Source of the DNA: Bryobacterales bacterium
Lineage (GTDB): Bacteria; Acidobacteriota; Terriglobia; Bryobacterales; Bryobacteraceae
Assembly (NCBI GenBank): GCA_003170915.1
Contig: PMYB01000234.1
Coordinates: 1-64,000, forward strand
Direction of reading: 5' to 3'
Length of the DNA stretch: 64,000 bases
This document shows positions 17,653 through 25,448 of the stretch, in pieces; the stretch's first letter is position 1, and the number at the start of each line of letters is the position of its first letter. Both the position numbers and the translations under genes were made by a program. Under the pieces are notes generated by a model, which made no database searches, was not told where the DNA came from, and saw only the letters and a program-made list of their open reading frames with translations.

Positions 17653-19278
17653 CTACTTGGCCGTCACTCTCAGCATGACCACCGCATGGGTCGAGACGTT
17701 CGCCGTGTACTTGTCGCCGGAGACCGTCACGGCTGCGTGCTTCCAAAGATCGCGGACCTGCAGCTTCTTACCCGCGACACCCAGCGAATCCCAACTCACG
17801 CTGATGTCGGCGGCCCGATCGCCGCGGTTGAACATGCCCACGGCGATGTCGCCGCCCTTCAGCGGGCGCATGTAGACCACGGTGTTCCCTTCCTGGCTGA
17901 CGCGCTTCAGCGGCAACCCGGCGGGGTCCTGGTCGATCGCGATCACATCGGTATTCGTCAGGATCGACTTGGTGTCGTCGCTCATATCCCGCAGATCGTT
18001 GCCGGCCAGCAGCGGCGCGCGCAGCAGGCACCACAACGAGAAATGTGTCTTGTATTCGTCCGTCGTCATGTGCCCGTTGCCGACCTCAAGCATATCCGGA
18101 TCGTTCCAATGTCCCACCGTGGCACCCTGCGCAATGTCGTACTGGGTCAGTCCCGGAGGCGCGGGCTCACCCTCTTTGCGGATGCCGCCCGGGACGGCCG
18201 TACCGAAGCCGATGCGATCCAGCGATTGCCAGCTATCGTTGATGTCGCCGGTGGTGCGCCAGCAGTTTCCGCCCACCTTCGCGCCCCACTCCCAGACTTT
18301 GTTGTTGCCGTACTGGCACAAGCTGTACAAAATGGGGCGTCCGGCCTTCAGCAGCGCGTCGCCCATCTTCTGGTAGACCGCCTGCAAGTCCGCATCGGTA
18401 TAGATGGTTCCGGCGCTGCACCAGTCGTACTTCAGATAGTCGATGCCCCACGCGGCGAAAGTCTTGGCGTCCTGCGCCTCGTGGCCGTAGCTGGCTTCGT
18501 AGCCCGCGCATGTCTTCGGCCCCGGTGAGGAGTAGATGCCGATCTTCAATCCCTTGGAATGCACATAGTCTGCCAGGGCCTTCATGTTGGGAAATTTGGT
18601 GTTGCTGGTGATGTTGCCATTGGCGTCCCGGCCCAGTTCCCACGTGTCGTCGATATTGACGTACACATAGCCGGCCTTCTTCATGCCGCTCGAAACCATG
18701 GCATCGGCGATGCCGCGCACGGCTTTATCGTCAATGGCGCCGGCGAACTTGTTCCAACTGTTCCACCCCATGGGAGGCGTGCGGGCCAGCTTGTTGTCGC
18801 GGACATCGTGCAGTGCGGGCAGGGGAAGCTTGGCGGGAGGCATGGCAGCCTCGGCCTTGGTACGTTGGAATTCGCCGGTGGTGGGGCCCCTGCCGGCTCT
18901 GCCACCGCGCCCGCCAGTCATGGTCATGGCGAACTTGTCGCCCTGCAACGTACCTTCGTAAGTGGTGGTCAGGGTCTGCGGCGTTCCGCCCTTCTGGCCA
19001 CCGCGTCCCGTAAACGAGACGGCGAAGCGCAGCTTGCCATCCCGGAAGGCACCTTCGTTGACCGGCGACTGAGCCCTGCCGCCGACCGTGTTTCCGGTTA
19101 TGGTTTCACCGCTCTGCTTCAGCTCGAAGTAGGACTCGGTGAACGTGCCATCGCCTCTCGGAGCCTTGAAGACCCAAAAGCCAGTCAGATCGGTCTGCGC
19201 GTGAATGAAGAGGGCGCTGAGCATTACGATCAGCGCGCACCAGAGAACTCTGGAAAGCAAGGGAGATTTCGATGTCAT
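17653..19278 (-). CDS. Glycoside hydrolase family 27 alpha-galactosidase
   Basis: A 541-residue exported enzyme. After the leader 'LLSRVLWCALIVMLSALFIHA' there is an N-terminal beta domain (about 30-145) with a Gly/Arg-rich end 'GGRGGRAGRGPTTGEFQ'. The GH27 barrel follows: 'RTPPMGWNSWNKFAG', 'YVYVNIDDTWELGRD', 'GLKIGIYSSPGPKTCAGY', nucleophile site 'IDYLKYDWCSAG', and acid/base region 'VGHWNDPDMLEVGNG'. A C-terminal beta domain ends at 'HAVVMLRVTAK'. It hydrolyses terminal alpha-galactosides, or alpha-arabinopyranosides in some relatives. The start is taken at ATG 19278, which has GGAG upstream, rather than ATG 19290. It is convergent with GH97. Confidence 0.93.
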   Translation of the reverse strand: MTSKSPLLSRVLWCALIVMLSALFIHAQTDLTGFWVFKAPRGDGTFTESYFELKQSGETITGNTVGGRAQSPVNEGAFRDGKLRFAVSFTGRGGQKGGTPQTLTTTYEGTLQGDKFAMTMTGGRGGRAGRGPTTGEFQRTKAEAAMPPAKLPLPALHDVRDNKLARTPPMGWNSWNKFAGAIDDKAVRGIADAMVSSGMKKAGYVYVNIDDTWELGRDANGNITSNTKFPNMKALADYVHSKGLKIGIYSSPGPKTCAGYEASYGHEAQDAKTFAAWGIDYLKYDWCSAGTIYTDADLQAVYQKMGDALLKAGRPILYSLCQYGNNKVWEWGAKVGGNCWRTTGDINDSWQSLDRIGFGTAVPGGIRKEGEPAPPGLTQYDIAQGATVGHWNDPDMLEVGNGHMTTDEYKTHFSLWCLLRAPLLAGNDLRDMSDDTKSILTNTDVIAIDQDPAGLPLKRVSQEGNTVVYMRPLKGGDIAVGMFNRGDRAADISVSWDSLGVAGKKLQVRDLWKHAAVTVSGDKYTANVSTHAVVMLRVTAK

Positions 19279-19297
19279 TGTCTGCTCCATGAAGTGG

Positions 19298-19312
19298 CCA
19301 GTATATCACTGG
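19298..19312. promoter_or_regulatory. Inverted repeat over the GH27 -10 region
   Basis: CCAGT-ATATC-ACTGG is a perfect 5-bp inverted repeat. On the minus strand the same bases hold TATACT, a possible -10 box for the GH27 gene. A repressor bound here would block transcription. On the plus strand a separate TATACT at 19374-19379 may serve the enolase-family gene. Confidence 0.3.
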
Positions 19313-19487
19313 AAGTGTCGGTAATTGGCGTTCGCAGTCGAACTCCGTGCGCGGGTGCAGGTTTGGTTGAAGTTATACTGGTGGTTCCCGGAGTGGGCCA
19401 GGCACGCCCGGCCCACTGGAAACCAGGCCGGGGACAAGTCGAGGCAGTCCGAAAAAGGAGCAGCGGGAATCGCGTGGAGAGGAGACT

Positions 19488-20885
19488 ATGACGATATCTA
19501 AGGGCAGTGGCAGTACGATAAGCCGGCGAGGGCTGTTCCAGTCTTCGGCCGCAATCCTGGGCGGAGCAGTCCTGGGGAAGGATGCCAAAGGGGACCAAGA
19601 GGCGCAAGTTCGCAACGTGAATACCAACTCCAGTCCGTCGACCCTGAAGATCACGGACCTACGCGTGGTCACCATGGGAGGCCGGCACATCATCCGTCTC
19701 TACACCAACCAGGACGTTTATGGACTCGGCGAGGTTCGGGACGGCGCCAGCGCCACCTACGCACTCTTTCTGAAGAGCCGCCTGGTGGGCGCGAACCCGC
19801 TCAGAATCAACTACCTGTTTCAGAAGATCAAGCAGTTCGGCGGTCACGGGCGGCAGGCGGGTGGAGTGGTGGCCGTCGAAGTGGCTCTCTGGGACATCGC
19901 GGGAAAGGTATACGGGGTGCCGATCTACCAGATGCTGGGCGGCAAATTTCGCGACAAGATTCGCATCTACGCCGATACCACGGAATCGAAGGATCCCAAG
20001 ATTTACGCTCAGCGCGAGAAGGAGCGTAAGGAAGTGATGGGCCTGACGTGGCTGAAGATGGATCTGGGAATCGAGATGGTCGCGGACACTCCCGGCACCG
20101 TGACCGTCCCTTCGGGATTGAGTCCCTGGGAACAGCGGATTCTCCCGCATCCGTTCGTGGCGATGGAGGTGACAGACAAGGGAATCGAGAAGCTGTCCGA
20201 GTATGTCGCGGCTGTCCGTGAAGCGGTTGGAATGGAAATCCCGCTCGCCATGGATCACCTCGGCCACCTCGGCGTGAATTCCATCATCCGGCTGGGAAAG
20301 GCCTATGAGAAATTCAACCTCGCCTGGATGGAGGATGTGATTCCCTGGCAGTATACCGACATGCTGAAGCACATCACGGACGAAAGTCCCACACCAATCC
20401 TCACCGGCGAAGACATCTACTTGAAGGAGGGCTTCATCAATCTGTGCGAGAAGCACGCCGTCAGCAAGATTCAGCCCGATCTCTCCACGTCGGGCGGAAT
20501 CCTGGAGACGCACAAGATCGGCGAGGCTGCCATGGAGTTCGGCGTCCCCATGGTGATGCACTATGCCGGCCTGCCAGTCAATTGCATGGCCAGCGTTCAC
20601 TGTGCGGCGGCCACCGAGAATTTCCTCGCGCTCGAAAACCACTCGCTGGACCAACCGTGGTGGCAGGACCTGGTGGAGGGCATCGAGAAACCCATCATCA
20701 ACAAAGGATACATCACCGTTCCGGACAAACCCGGCCTGGGCATCACACTCAACGAGGAAGCCTGCAAGCAGCACATGGGGCAGGGCGCGGCCTGGTTCGC
20801 TCCTACCCCCCAGTGGGACAACGAACGTTCCGGCGACCACCTTTGGAGCATGGCGCCGCCCAGGGCGGCGGCCAAGGTGGGATGA
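19488..20885 (+). CDS. Exported mandelate racemase/muconate lactonizing (enolase superfamily) enzyme
   Basis: A 465-residue enzyme, probably a sugar-acid dehydratase of the D-galactonate dehydratase type. A twin-arginine leader 'ISRRGLFQSSAAILGGAV' precedes the N-terminal capping domain (about 50-170). The barrel contains 'TWLKMDLGIE' (general base region) and metal-ligand positions in 'LAMDHLGHLG', 'WMEDVIPW' and 'LTGEDIY', with 'MVMHYAGLPVN' near the end. Export is unusual for this superfamily outside this phylum, but the leader is clear. Its place next to alpha-galactosidase genes suggests galactonate or a related aldonate as substrate; this is inference. The ATG is preceded by 'gagaggag'. 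Confidence 0.85.
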   Translation: MTISKGSGSTISRRGLFQSSAAILGGAVLGKDAKGDQEAQVRNVNTNSSPSTLKITDLRVVTMGGRHIIRLYTNQDVYGLGEVRDGASATYALFLKSRLVGANPLRINYLFQKIKQFGGHGRQAGGVVAVEVALWDIAGKVYGVPIYQMLGGKFRDKIRIYADTTESKDPKIYAQREKERKEVMGLTWLKMDLGIEMVADTPGTVTVPSGLSPWEQRILPHPFVAMEVTDKGIEKLSEYVAAVREAVGMEIPLAMDHLGHLGVNSIIRLGKAYEKFNLAWMEDVIPWQYTDMLKHITDESPTPILTGEDIYLKEGFINLCEKHAVSKIQPDLSTSGGILETHKIGEAAMEFGVPMVMHYAGLPVNCMASVHCAAATENFLALENHSLDQPWWQDLVEGIEKPIINKGYITVPDKPGLGITLNEEACKQHMGQGAAWFAPTPQWDNERSGDHLWSMAPPRAAAKVG

Positions 20886-20974
20886 AGCCCTCGCCGTCCT
20901 GCGACCCCAGCGGTTGGCTCTCCGCGCAAGGATGGGTGCTTCTTCTAAACAGAGTGTCACAAGTAATTGGGCAT

Positions 20975-21038
20975 CCGCTCCCTGACGGGCGCAACTCCGA
21001 CCGAGGCGACTTTCAGAGCCGCGACCATAAGGGAGCGG
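20975..21038. repeat. Large imperfect inverted repeat, REP/BIME-like
   Basis: Two inverted arms of about 28 bases face each other across roughly 8 bases. The outer 9 bases are perfect (CCGCTCCCT at 20975-20983 and AGGGAGCGG at 21030-21038), and the inner parts match imperfectly (GGGCGC against GGTCGC, then CTCCGA against CTCTGA). It lies in the 323-base gap between the enolase-family gene and the SDR gene, where no gene is seen. It may be a dispersed intergenic repeat or a transcript-end hairpin; there is no T run. Confidence 0.55.
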
Positions 21039-21208
21039 TGGGCCCGAATACGTGACCGAACTTCTGAAACAGAGTACTAAGATAGGGAGTGAGTCCGCCG
21101 CCCGTTGCCGGCCGCGCTTCAGAGACGGTCTGTCTGGCTCCGGGCGCACCCGATGGCGCGGATAGAACCTCCGACTTGCACGGAGGAACGGAAACGGAAA
21201 GGTCCAGC

Positions 21209-21979
21209 ATGAAGACAGACCTGGCGGGAAAGACTGCTCTGGTCACTGGAGCAAGTAAAGGCATTGGAAAGGGCATTGCATTGGAGTTGGCGAGGGCCGG
21301 GTGCGATGTGGCGGTGAACTATCGCTCGGACCGGGCCGGCGCGGAGGCAACCGTGGCCGAAATCGAAGCGCTCGGTCGCCGCGCCTTCGCGCTGCACGCC
21401 GACGTCGGCATTGGCGCAGACGCCGCTACGATGTTTGGCGAGGTATTCCGGCGGTTCGAACGCCTGTACATCCATGTCAATAACGCCGGCGTGCAGACCT
21501 TCAAGCCGCTGCTCGACCTGGAAGAAGAGGAATGGGACCGCGTCATCGACACAAACCTGAAGGGCTGTTTCCTTTGCACGAAGCTGGCGGCCCGGCATAT
21601 GAAAGAACGCGGCGGCGGGCGCATCGTCAATATCGGCTCGGGCTGCAACAAGGCGCCATTCCCGAACCTGGTGAGCTACACGGCGAGCAAGGGCGGCATC
21701 GAGATGTTTACGAAGGCCGCGGCCATCGAACTTGGAAAATACGGGGTTACGGTGAACTGCGTCGCGCCGGGGGCGGTTGAAATCGAGCGGACCAAGCAGG
21801 AGACGGGCGACTACGCCGCCATTTGGTCGAAGTTGACCCCGATCCCGCGCATCGGCACAACAGCCGATGTCGCCCATACGGTGGGATTCCTAGTGAGCGA
21901 CGAAGCAAGCTTCATCACCGGGCAGACGATCTGGGTGGACGGCGGACTCTTCACCAGGCCGCAGTGGCCCTACGATTAG
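21209..21979 (+). CDS. Short-chain dehydrogenase/reductase
   Basis: A protein of about 256 residues, normal SDR length. It has the NAD(P) motif 'TGASKGIGKGIA', 'VNNAGVQ', the catalytic Ser-Tyr-Lys set in 'NIGSGCNKAPF...VSYTASKGG', and the C-terminal 'FITGQTIWVDGGLF'. It is cytoplasmic and resembles glucose/3-ketoacyl reductase type classical SDRs; the substrate is unknown, but the setting suggests a sugar or sugar acid. The frame is open back to 21089, but ATG 21209 ('MKTDLAGKTALVTG') gives the standard N-terminus, with 'gaaagg' upstream. Confidence 0.92.
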   Translation: MKTDLAGKTALVTGASKGIGKGIALELARAGCDVAVNYRSDRAGAEATVAEIEALGRRAFALHADVGIGADAATMFGEVFRRFERLYIHVNNAGVQTFKPLLDLEEEEWDRVIDTNLKGCFLCTKLAARHMKERGGGRIVNIGSGCNKAPFPNLVSYTASKGGIEMFTKAAAIELGKYGVTVNCVAPGAVEIERTKQETGDYAAIWSKLTPIPRIGTTADVAHTVGFLVSDEASFITGQTIWVDGGLFTRPQWPYD

Positions 21980-22491
21980 GTTCGCCCGGGCCTTTCCGGC
22001 GGGCTTCGATTGGCCAGAAGATTTCTCGATTGTCGAATGAGGTTTCCGAATGCAAACCAGATGTTCAAATGTGTTGGCGCCTTTGCTGTTCGCTCTGGCG
22101 GCCGGGGCTGTGCCGTCCGCCCCCATACATGGGGCGAGGATTCCTGGGTCACGCTGCACCAGACCGGCAACCTGCGCGAGCACAACAACTACTGGTACCT
22201 GATTACGCGAATCCCTCGCTGACACCGCGTGTCACCGCTCCCTCCGCGTTCGAACCCCGGAGAAGAGGAGACTCCCGATTTCTCATCCTCTCCGCGTCCT
22301 GCTCCGCGTCTCCGCGTCGAAATGGAATTCGACCCATTCGCATCAAGTTCGCGGGTCCGAGTACTCTTGCGGATCGATGTCAGCATTGGGGAGCTCGCTC
22401 GCATCATGGACACCGATGTAATCTGAAAACACTATGTTCCCTGGCCGATCTGCGCATTAAGATACAATTACATCCGAATTTCTCGAAACAC
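21980..22491. other. Gene-free region with possible decayed secreted protein
   Basis: No intact gene is seen in these 512 bases. A plus-strand frame from about 22050 begins like a signal peptide ('NVLAPLLFALAAGAV') but soon stops. Another frame reads 'GEDSWVTLHQTGNLREHNNYWYLITRIP', which looks protein-like and suggests a decayed gene, family unknown. TACAAT at 22463-22468 could be the -10 box of the following gene. Confidence 0.35.
22290..22318 (+). repeat. Triple CTCCGCGTC direct repeat
   Basis: CTCCGCGTC occurs at 22290, 22302 and 22310, the last two overlapping by one base. Similar short tracts are common intergenic debris in this kind of genome. No function can be assigned. Confidence 0.5.
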
Positions 22492-23829
22492 ATGCAAATG
22501 TGGATCATTGCGGGCCGCTGCGCCGCCGGCGCGATCGTAGCGGCGGCGGCCGCCTTCCTTCCCGGGGCGGAAGTCATCGGGGACCAGAAGGCCGCGACCG
22601 GCTTCGTGTTCACCGAAGCATCGAAATACGATCCCACGGCGTGGATGGAAGGCCGCGACCGCTTCCCCGCCGGCGCGGCCCTGAAGATCTCGACCGGCGG
22701 CGCCCGCCGCGCGCTGGCGCCCGCGTTTCACGCCTCGGCCGACGCCACCATCTCCTTCGATGGCCAGCGGGTCCTGTTCGCCGGCAAGCCAACCGCCGGC
22801 GATTTCTGGCAAATCTGGGAAATGCCCCTCGCCGGAGGAACCCCGCGCCGCGTGTCGGCGGGTCAAGGCGATTGTGTGCGGCCCCTCTACCTCCCCGATG
22901 AGCGCGTGGTGTACACGCGCCTGGCAACCGCCGGTTCCGAAATCGAGGCCGCTGCTCTGGCCGGCGGAGAGGGCGGGCGCCTCACCTTCGCGCCCGGCCG
23001 CTACCTCACCGACGACGTGCTGCGCGACGGGCGCATCCTATTCGAAACCGGGCGGGACGGCCAGCGCGAGCTGTTCACTGTCTACCCCGATGGCACTGGC
23101 GTCGAAGCCGTCCGTTGCGACCACGGCAAAGACCGCGGCGATGCGCGGCAGCTTTCTTCGGGCGACGTGGTCTTCACCTCCGGCGCCCGGCTGGCGCGCT
23201 TCACTTCGGCGCTTGCGGCGCAAACCGATCTTTCGCAGCCGGCCCTTGAACCGGCGGGACCCGTGGCCGAAGTCGCGCCGGAAGCCTGGATTCTGGCCCT
23301 GCGCGGCAAGGACGGCCGCTTTGGCCTGTATGGTTGGGACGCGGCCACCAAACAGACGGAGCCACTCGTGATTCCGCCCTCCGGCAACGCGGTTCAGCCG
23401 GTGGTGGTGATGGCGCGCACAGCTCCGCCGCAATTCCCTTCCGCGCTGGTGCCCACCCGCACCGCCGGCAACCTGCTGTGCCTGGACGCGCGCGCCTCGC
23501 GCACGCCGCTTGCAGGCGCGGACATCCGCCGCGTGCGCATCTATACGCGCGGCGCCACCGGGGAGCCGGTGCTGCTCGGCCAGACCGTCCCCGAGCGCGA
23601 CGGCTCCTTCTACGTGCAGGTGCCCGCCGATCGGCCGTTGCGCATCGAGTTGACGGATGGCTCCGGCCGTACGGTCCGTGCCGAACAGGGCTGGTTCTGG
23701 ATGCGGCCCAGCGAGCAACGCGTCTGCGTGGGCTGCCATACCGGCCCCGAGCGCGCGCCGGAAAACAAGGTTCCCGAGATTCTGTTGAAGACTATCGTGC
23801 CTTTGAAAATGCTGGGAGACACGCCATGA
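22492..23829 (+). CDS. Exported PD40/TolB-like propeller protein with one CxxCH haem motif
   Basis: A protein of about 445 residues and first gene of a six-gene run. The leader 'WIIAGRCAAGAIVAAAAAFLPGAEV' is followed by a TolB-like propeller (about 60-310) with blades such as 'DATISFDGQRVLFAGKPT' and 'WQIWEMPLAGGTPRRVS'. A small beta domain ('VRIYTRGATGEPVLLGQTVPERDGSFYVQVPAD', quoted in parts) leads to a single c-type haem site 'RVCVGCHTGPE' near the C-terminus. The layout recalls the middle domain of hydrazine-synthase alpha-like proteins, but that is only a weak resemblance. It probably carries electrons or haem outside the cytoplasm. The ATG is 22492 or 22498, without a Shine-Dalgarno sequence. 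It overlaps the next gene by 4 bases (ATGA). Confidence 0.75.
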   Translation: MQMWIIAGRCAAGAIVAAAAAFLPGAEVIGDQKAATGFVFTEASKYDPTAWMEGRDRFPAGAALKISTGGARRALAPAFHASADATISFDGQRVLFAGKPTAGDFWQIWEMPLAGGTPRRVSAGQGDCVRPLYLPDERVVYTRLATAGSEIEAAALAGGEGGRLTFAPGRYLTDDVLRDGRILFETGRDGQRELFTVYPDGTGVEAVRCDHGKDRGDARQLSSGDVVFTSGARLARFTSALAAQTDLSQPALEPAGPVAEVAPEAWILALRGKDGRFGLYGWDAATKQTEPLVIPPSGNAVQPVVVMARTAPPQFPSALVPTRTAGNLLCLDARASRTPLAGADIRRVRIYTRGATGEPVLLGQTVPERDGSFYVQVPADRPLRIELTDGSGRTVRAEQGWFWMRPSEQRVCVGCHTGPERAPENKVPEILLKTIVPLKMLGDTP

Positions 23830-25448
23830 AGACGATTTCGCGAGCGGGCCTGGCGGCGGGCCTCTGCCTGTTCGCTTGCGCGGCTTTTGCCGCGGACCCC
23901 ATCCGGTTCGAGGACGCGACCGCGCAATCCGGCATCCAGTTCACCCATTCCTTCGGCGCCGAGAAGCTTGGCTCGTTGCTCGAAAGCACCGGGGCCGGCT
24001 GCGTCTGGTTCGACTACAACAACGATGGCAAACCCGACCTGTTCGTGACTAGCGGGCGCCCCCTCGAAAAGGGCATGCACCCCTACCCCCTGCGCAAGGC
24101 GCCCGCTGTTCCCCCTCACAACCATCTCTATCGCAACGATGGCAACGGCAAGTTCACCGATGTCACCGAGCAGGCCGGGTTGACGGGCGGCGGCTTCAGC
24201 TTCGCCGCCATCGCCGCCGACTACGATAACGACGGCCTCACCGACCTGCTGGTCACCAGCTACGGCCACGTCACGCTGTACCGCAACAAGGGCGACGGTA
24301 CCTTCGAGGACGTCACCGCCAAGGCCGGTCTGGATGTCAAGGGCTGGGCCCTCGGTTCGGCTTGGCTCGATTACGACCGCGACGGCTGCGTGGACCTCTT
24401 CATCGGCCGCTACGTGAAGTTCGACCCCACCTATCGCTCCTACTACGCCGCCGACAACTATCCGGGACCGCTCGATTACGAGGGCGACACCAACCTGCTC
24501 TTCCACAACACCTGCAAGGGCACGTTCGTCGACGTGAGCGAGAAATCCGGCATCTCGAAATTCAAGGGCCGCACCATGGGCGTCACGGCGGCCGATTTCG
24601 ACGGCGACGGCTTCCCCGACATCTACGTGGCCAACGATAAGACCGAGAACTTCCTGTTCCACAACAAGCGCGATGGCACTTTCGAGGAGATCGCCACCGA
24701 AGCCGGCGCGGCCTTCGGGCAGAACGGCGAGAACACTTCCGCCATGGGTCCGGTGTTCTTCGACATGGCCAACAGCGGACACATGGATCTGTGGGTCACC
24801 GATTCCAAGTACAATCGGCTCCTCAAGAACACCGGCAAGCTGCCGTTCGAAGACGTGACCCAGCAGGCCGGCATCTCGCAGCAGCAAGCGCAGTACACCA
24901 GTTGGGGCACGGGCGTCCACGACTTCGACAACGACGGTCTGAAAGATATCTTCATCTTCCACGGCGGCCTGATCCACATGATCCCGCAGGAACACTCGCT
25001 CTTCAAGAATCTGGGCGGCGGCAAGTTCCAGGATGTCTCCACGACCGGCGGCCCGTTCTTCCAGGTCAAGAGTGTGGGACGCGGCGCCTGCTTCGCCGAC
25101 TACGACAACGATGGCAAGATCGACGCCTACCTGGTGAACCTCGGCGGCCCCGGGTACCTGCTGCACAACACCACCGCGGGGGCCGGGCACTGGCTCATGG
25201 TCCGGCTCGTCGGAACTAAGAGCAATCGGGACGGCATCGGCGCCGTGGTACAGGTGGAAGCGGGCGGGGTGAGGCAGAAATCGCAGCGCGTGGCGGGATC
25301 GGGCTACCTGGGCCAGGACGACTGGCGGCTGCATTTCGGACTCGGGGCCGCGACCAAGGCCAGGGTTTCGGTGACCTGGCCCAGCGGCAAGCAACAGGTA
25401 AAGGAAAATGTTTCGGCGGATCAGATTCTCGTCGTTACGGAACCGTAG
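23826..25448 (+). CDS. CRTAC1-family protein: FG-GAP/VCBS repeats with ASPIC/UnbV domain
   Basis: A 540-residue exported beta-propeller. Signal peptide 'RAGLAAGLCLFACAAFAA'. Repeats carry calcium-binding type loops: 'FDYNNDGKPDLFV', 'DYDNDGLTDLLV', 'DYDRDGCVDLFIG', 'DFDGDGFPDIYVAND', 'DFDNDGLKDIFI' and 'DYDNDGKIDAYLV'. The C-terminal ASPIC/UnbV domain (about 445-540) contains 'WLMVRLVGTKSNRDGIGAVVQV' and 'SVTWPSGKQQ'. Such proteins are extracellular or periplasmic; biochemical roles are poorly known. Start ATG 23826 overlaps the previous stop; the longer frame to 23334 is rejected. Its 3' end overlaps the next gene by 41 bases, so translation is probably coupled. Confidence 0.93.
   Translation: MKTISRAGLAAGLCLFACAAFAADPIRFEDATAQSGIQFTHSFGAEKLGSLLESTGAGCVWFDYNNDGKPDLFVTSGRPLEKGMHPYPLRKAPAVPPHNHLYRNDGNGKFTDVTEQAGLTGGGFSFAAIAADYDNDGLTDLLVTSYGHVTLYRNKGDGTFEDVTAKAGLDVKGWALGSAWLDYDRDGCVDLFIGRYVKFDPTYRSYYAADNYPGPLDYEGDTNLLFHNTCKGTFVDVSEKSGISKFKGRTMGVTAADFDGDGFPDIYVANDKTENFLFHNKRDGTFEEIATEAGAAFGQNGENTSAMGPVFFDMANSGHMDLWVTDSKYNRLLKNTGKLPFEDVTQQAGISQQQAQYTSWGTGVHDFDNDGLKDIFIFHGGLIHMIPQEHSLFKNLGGGKFQDVSTTGGPFFQVKSVGRGACFADYDNDGKIDAYLVNLGGPGYLLHNTTAGAGHWLMVRLVGTKSNRDGIGAVVQVEAGGVRQKSQRVAGSGYLGQDDWRLHFGLGAATKARVSVTWPSGKQQVKENVSADQILVVTEP

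Noticed and set aside
23610-25394. 594-residue minus-strand frame over the CRTAC1 gene
   Set aside because: Repetitive Val/Glu/Asp text is the antisense of FG-GAP repeats; no family match, and the sense strand gene is clear.
23826-25448. FG-GAP repeats seen as DNA-level tandem repeats
   Set aside because: The repetition is at protein level (D-x-D-x-D-G loops), with divergent codons; not a DNA repeat or CRISPR.
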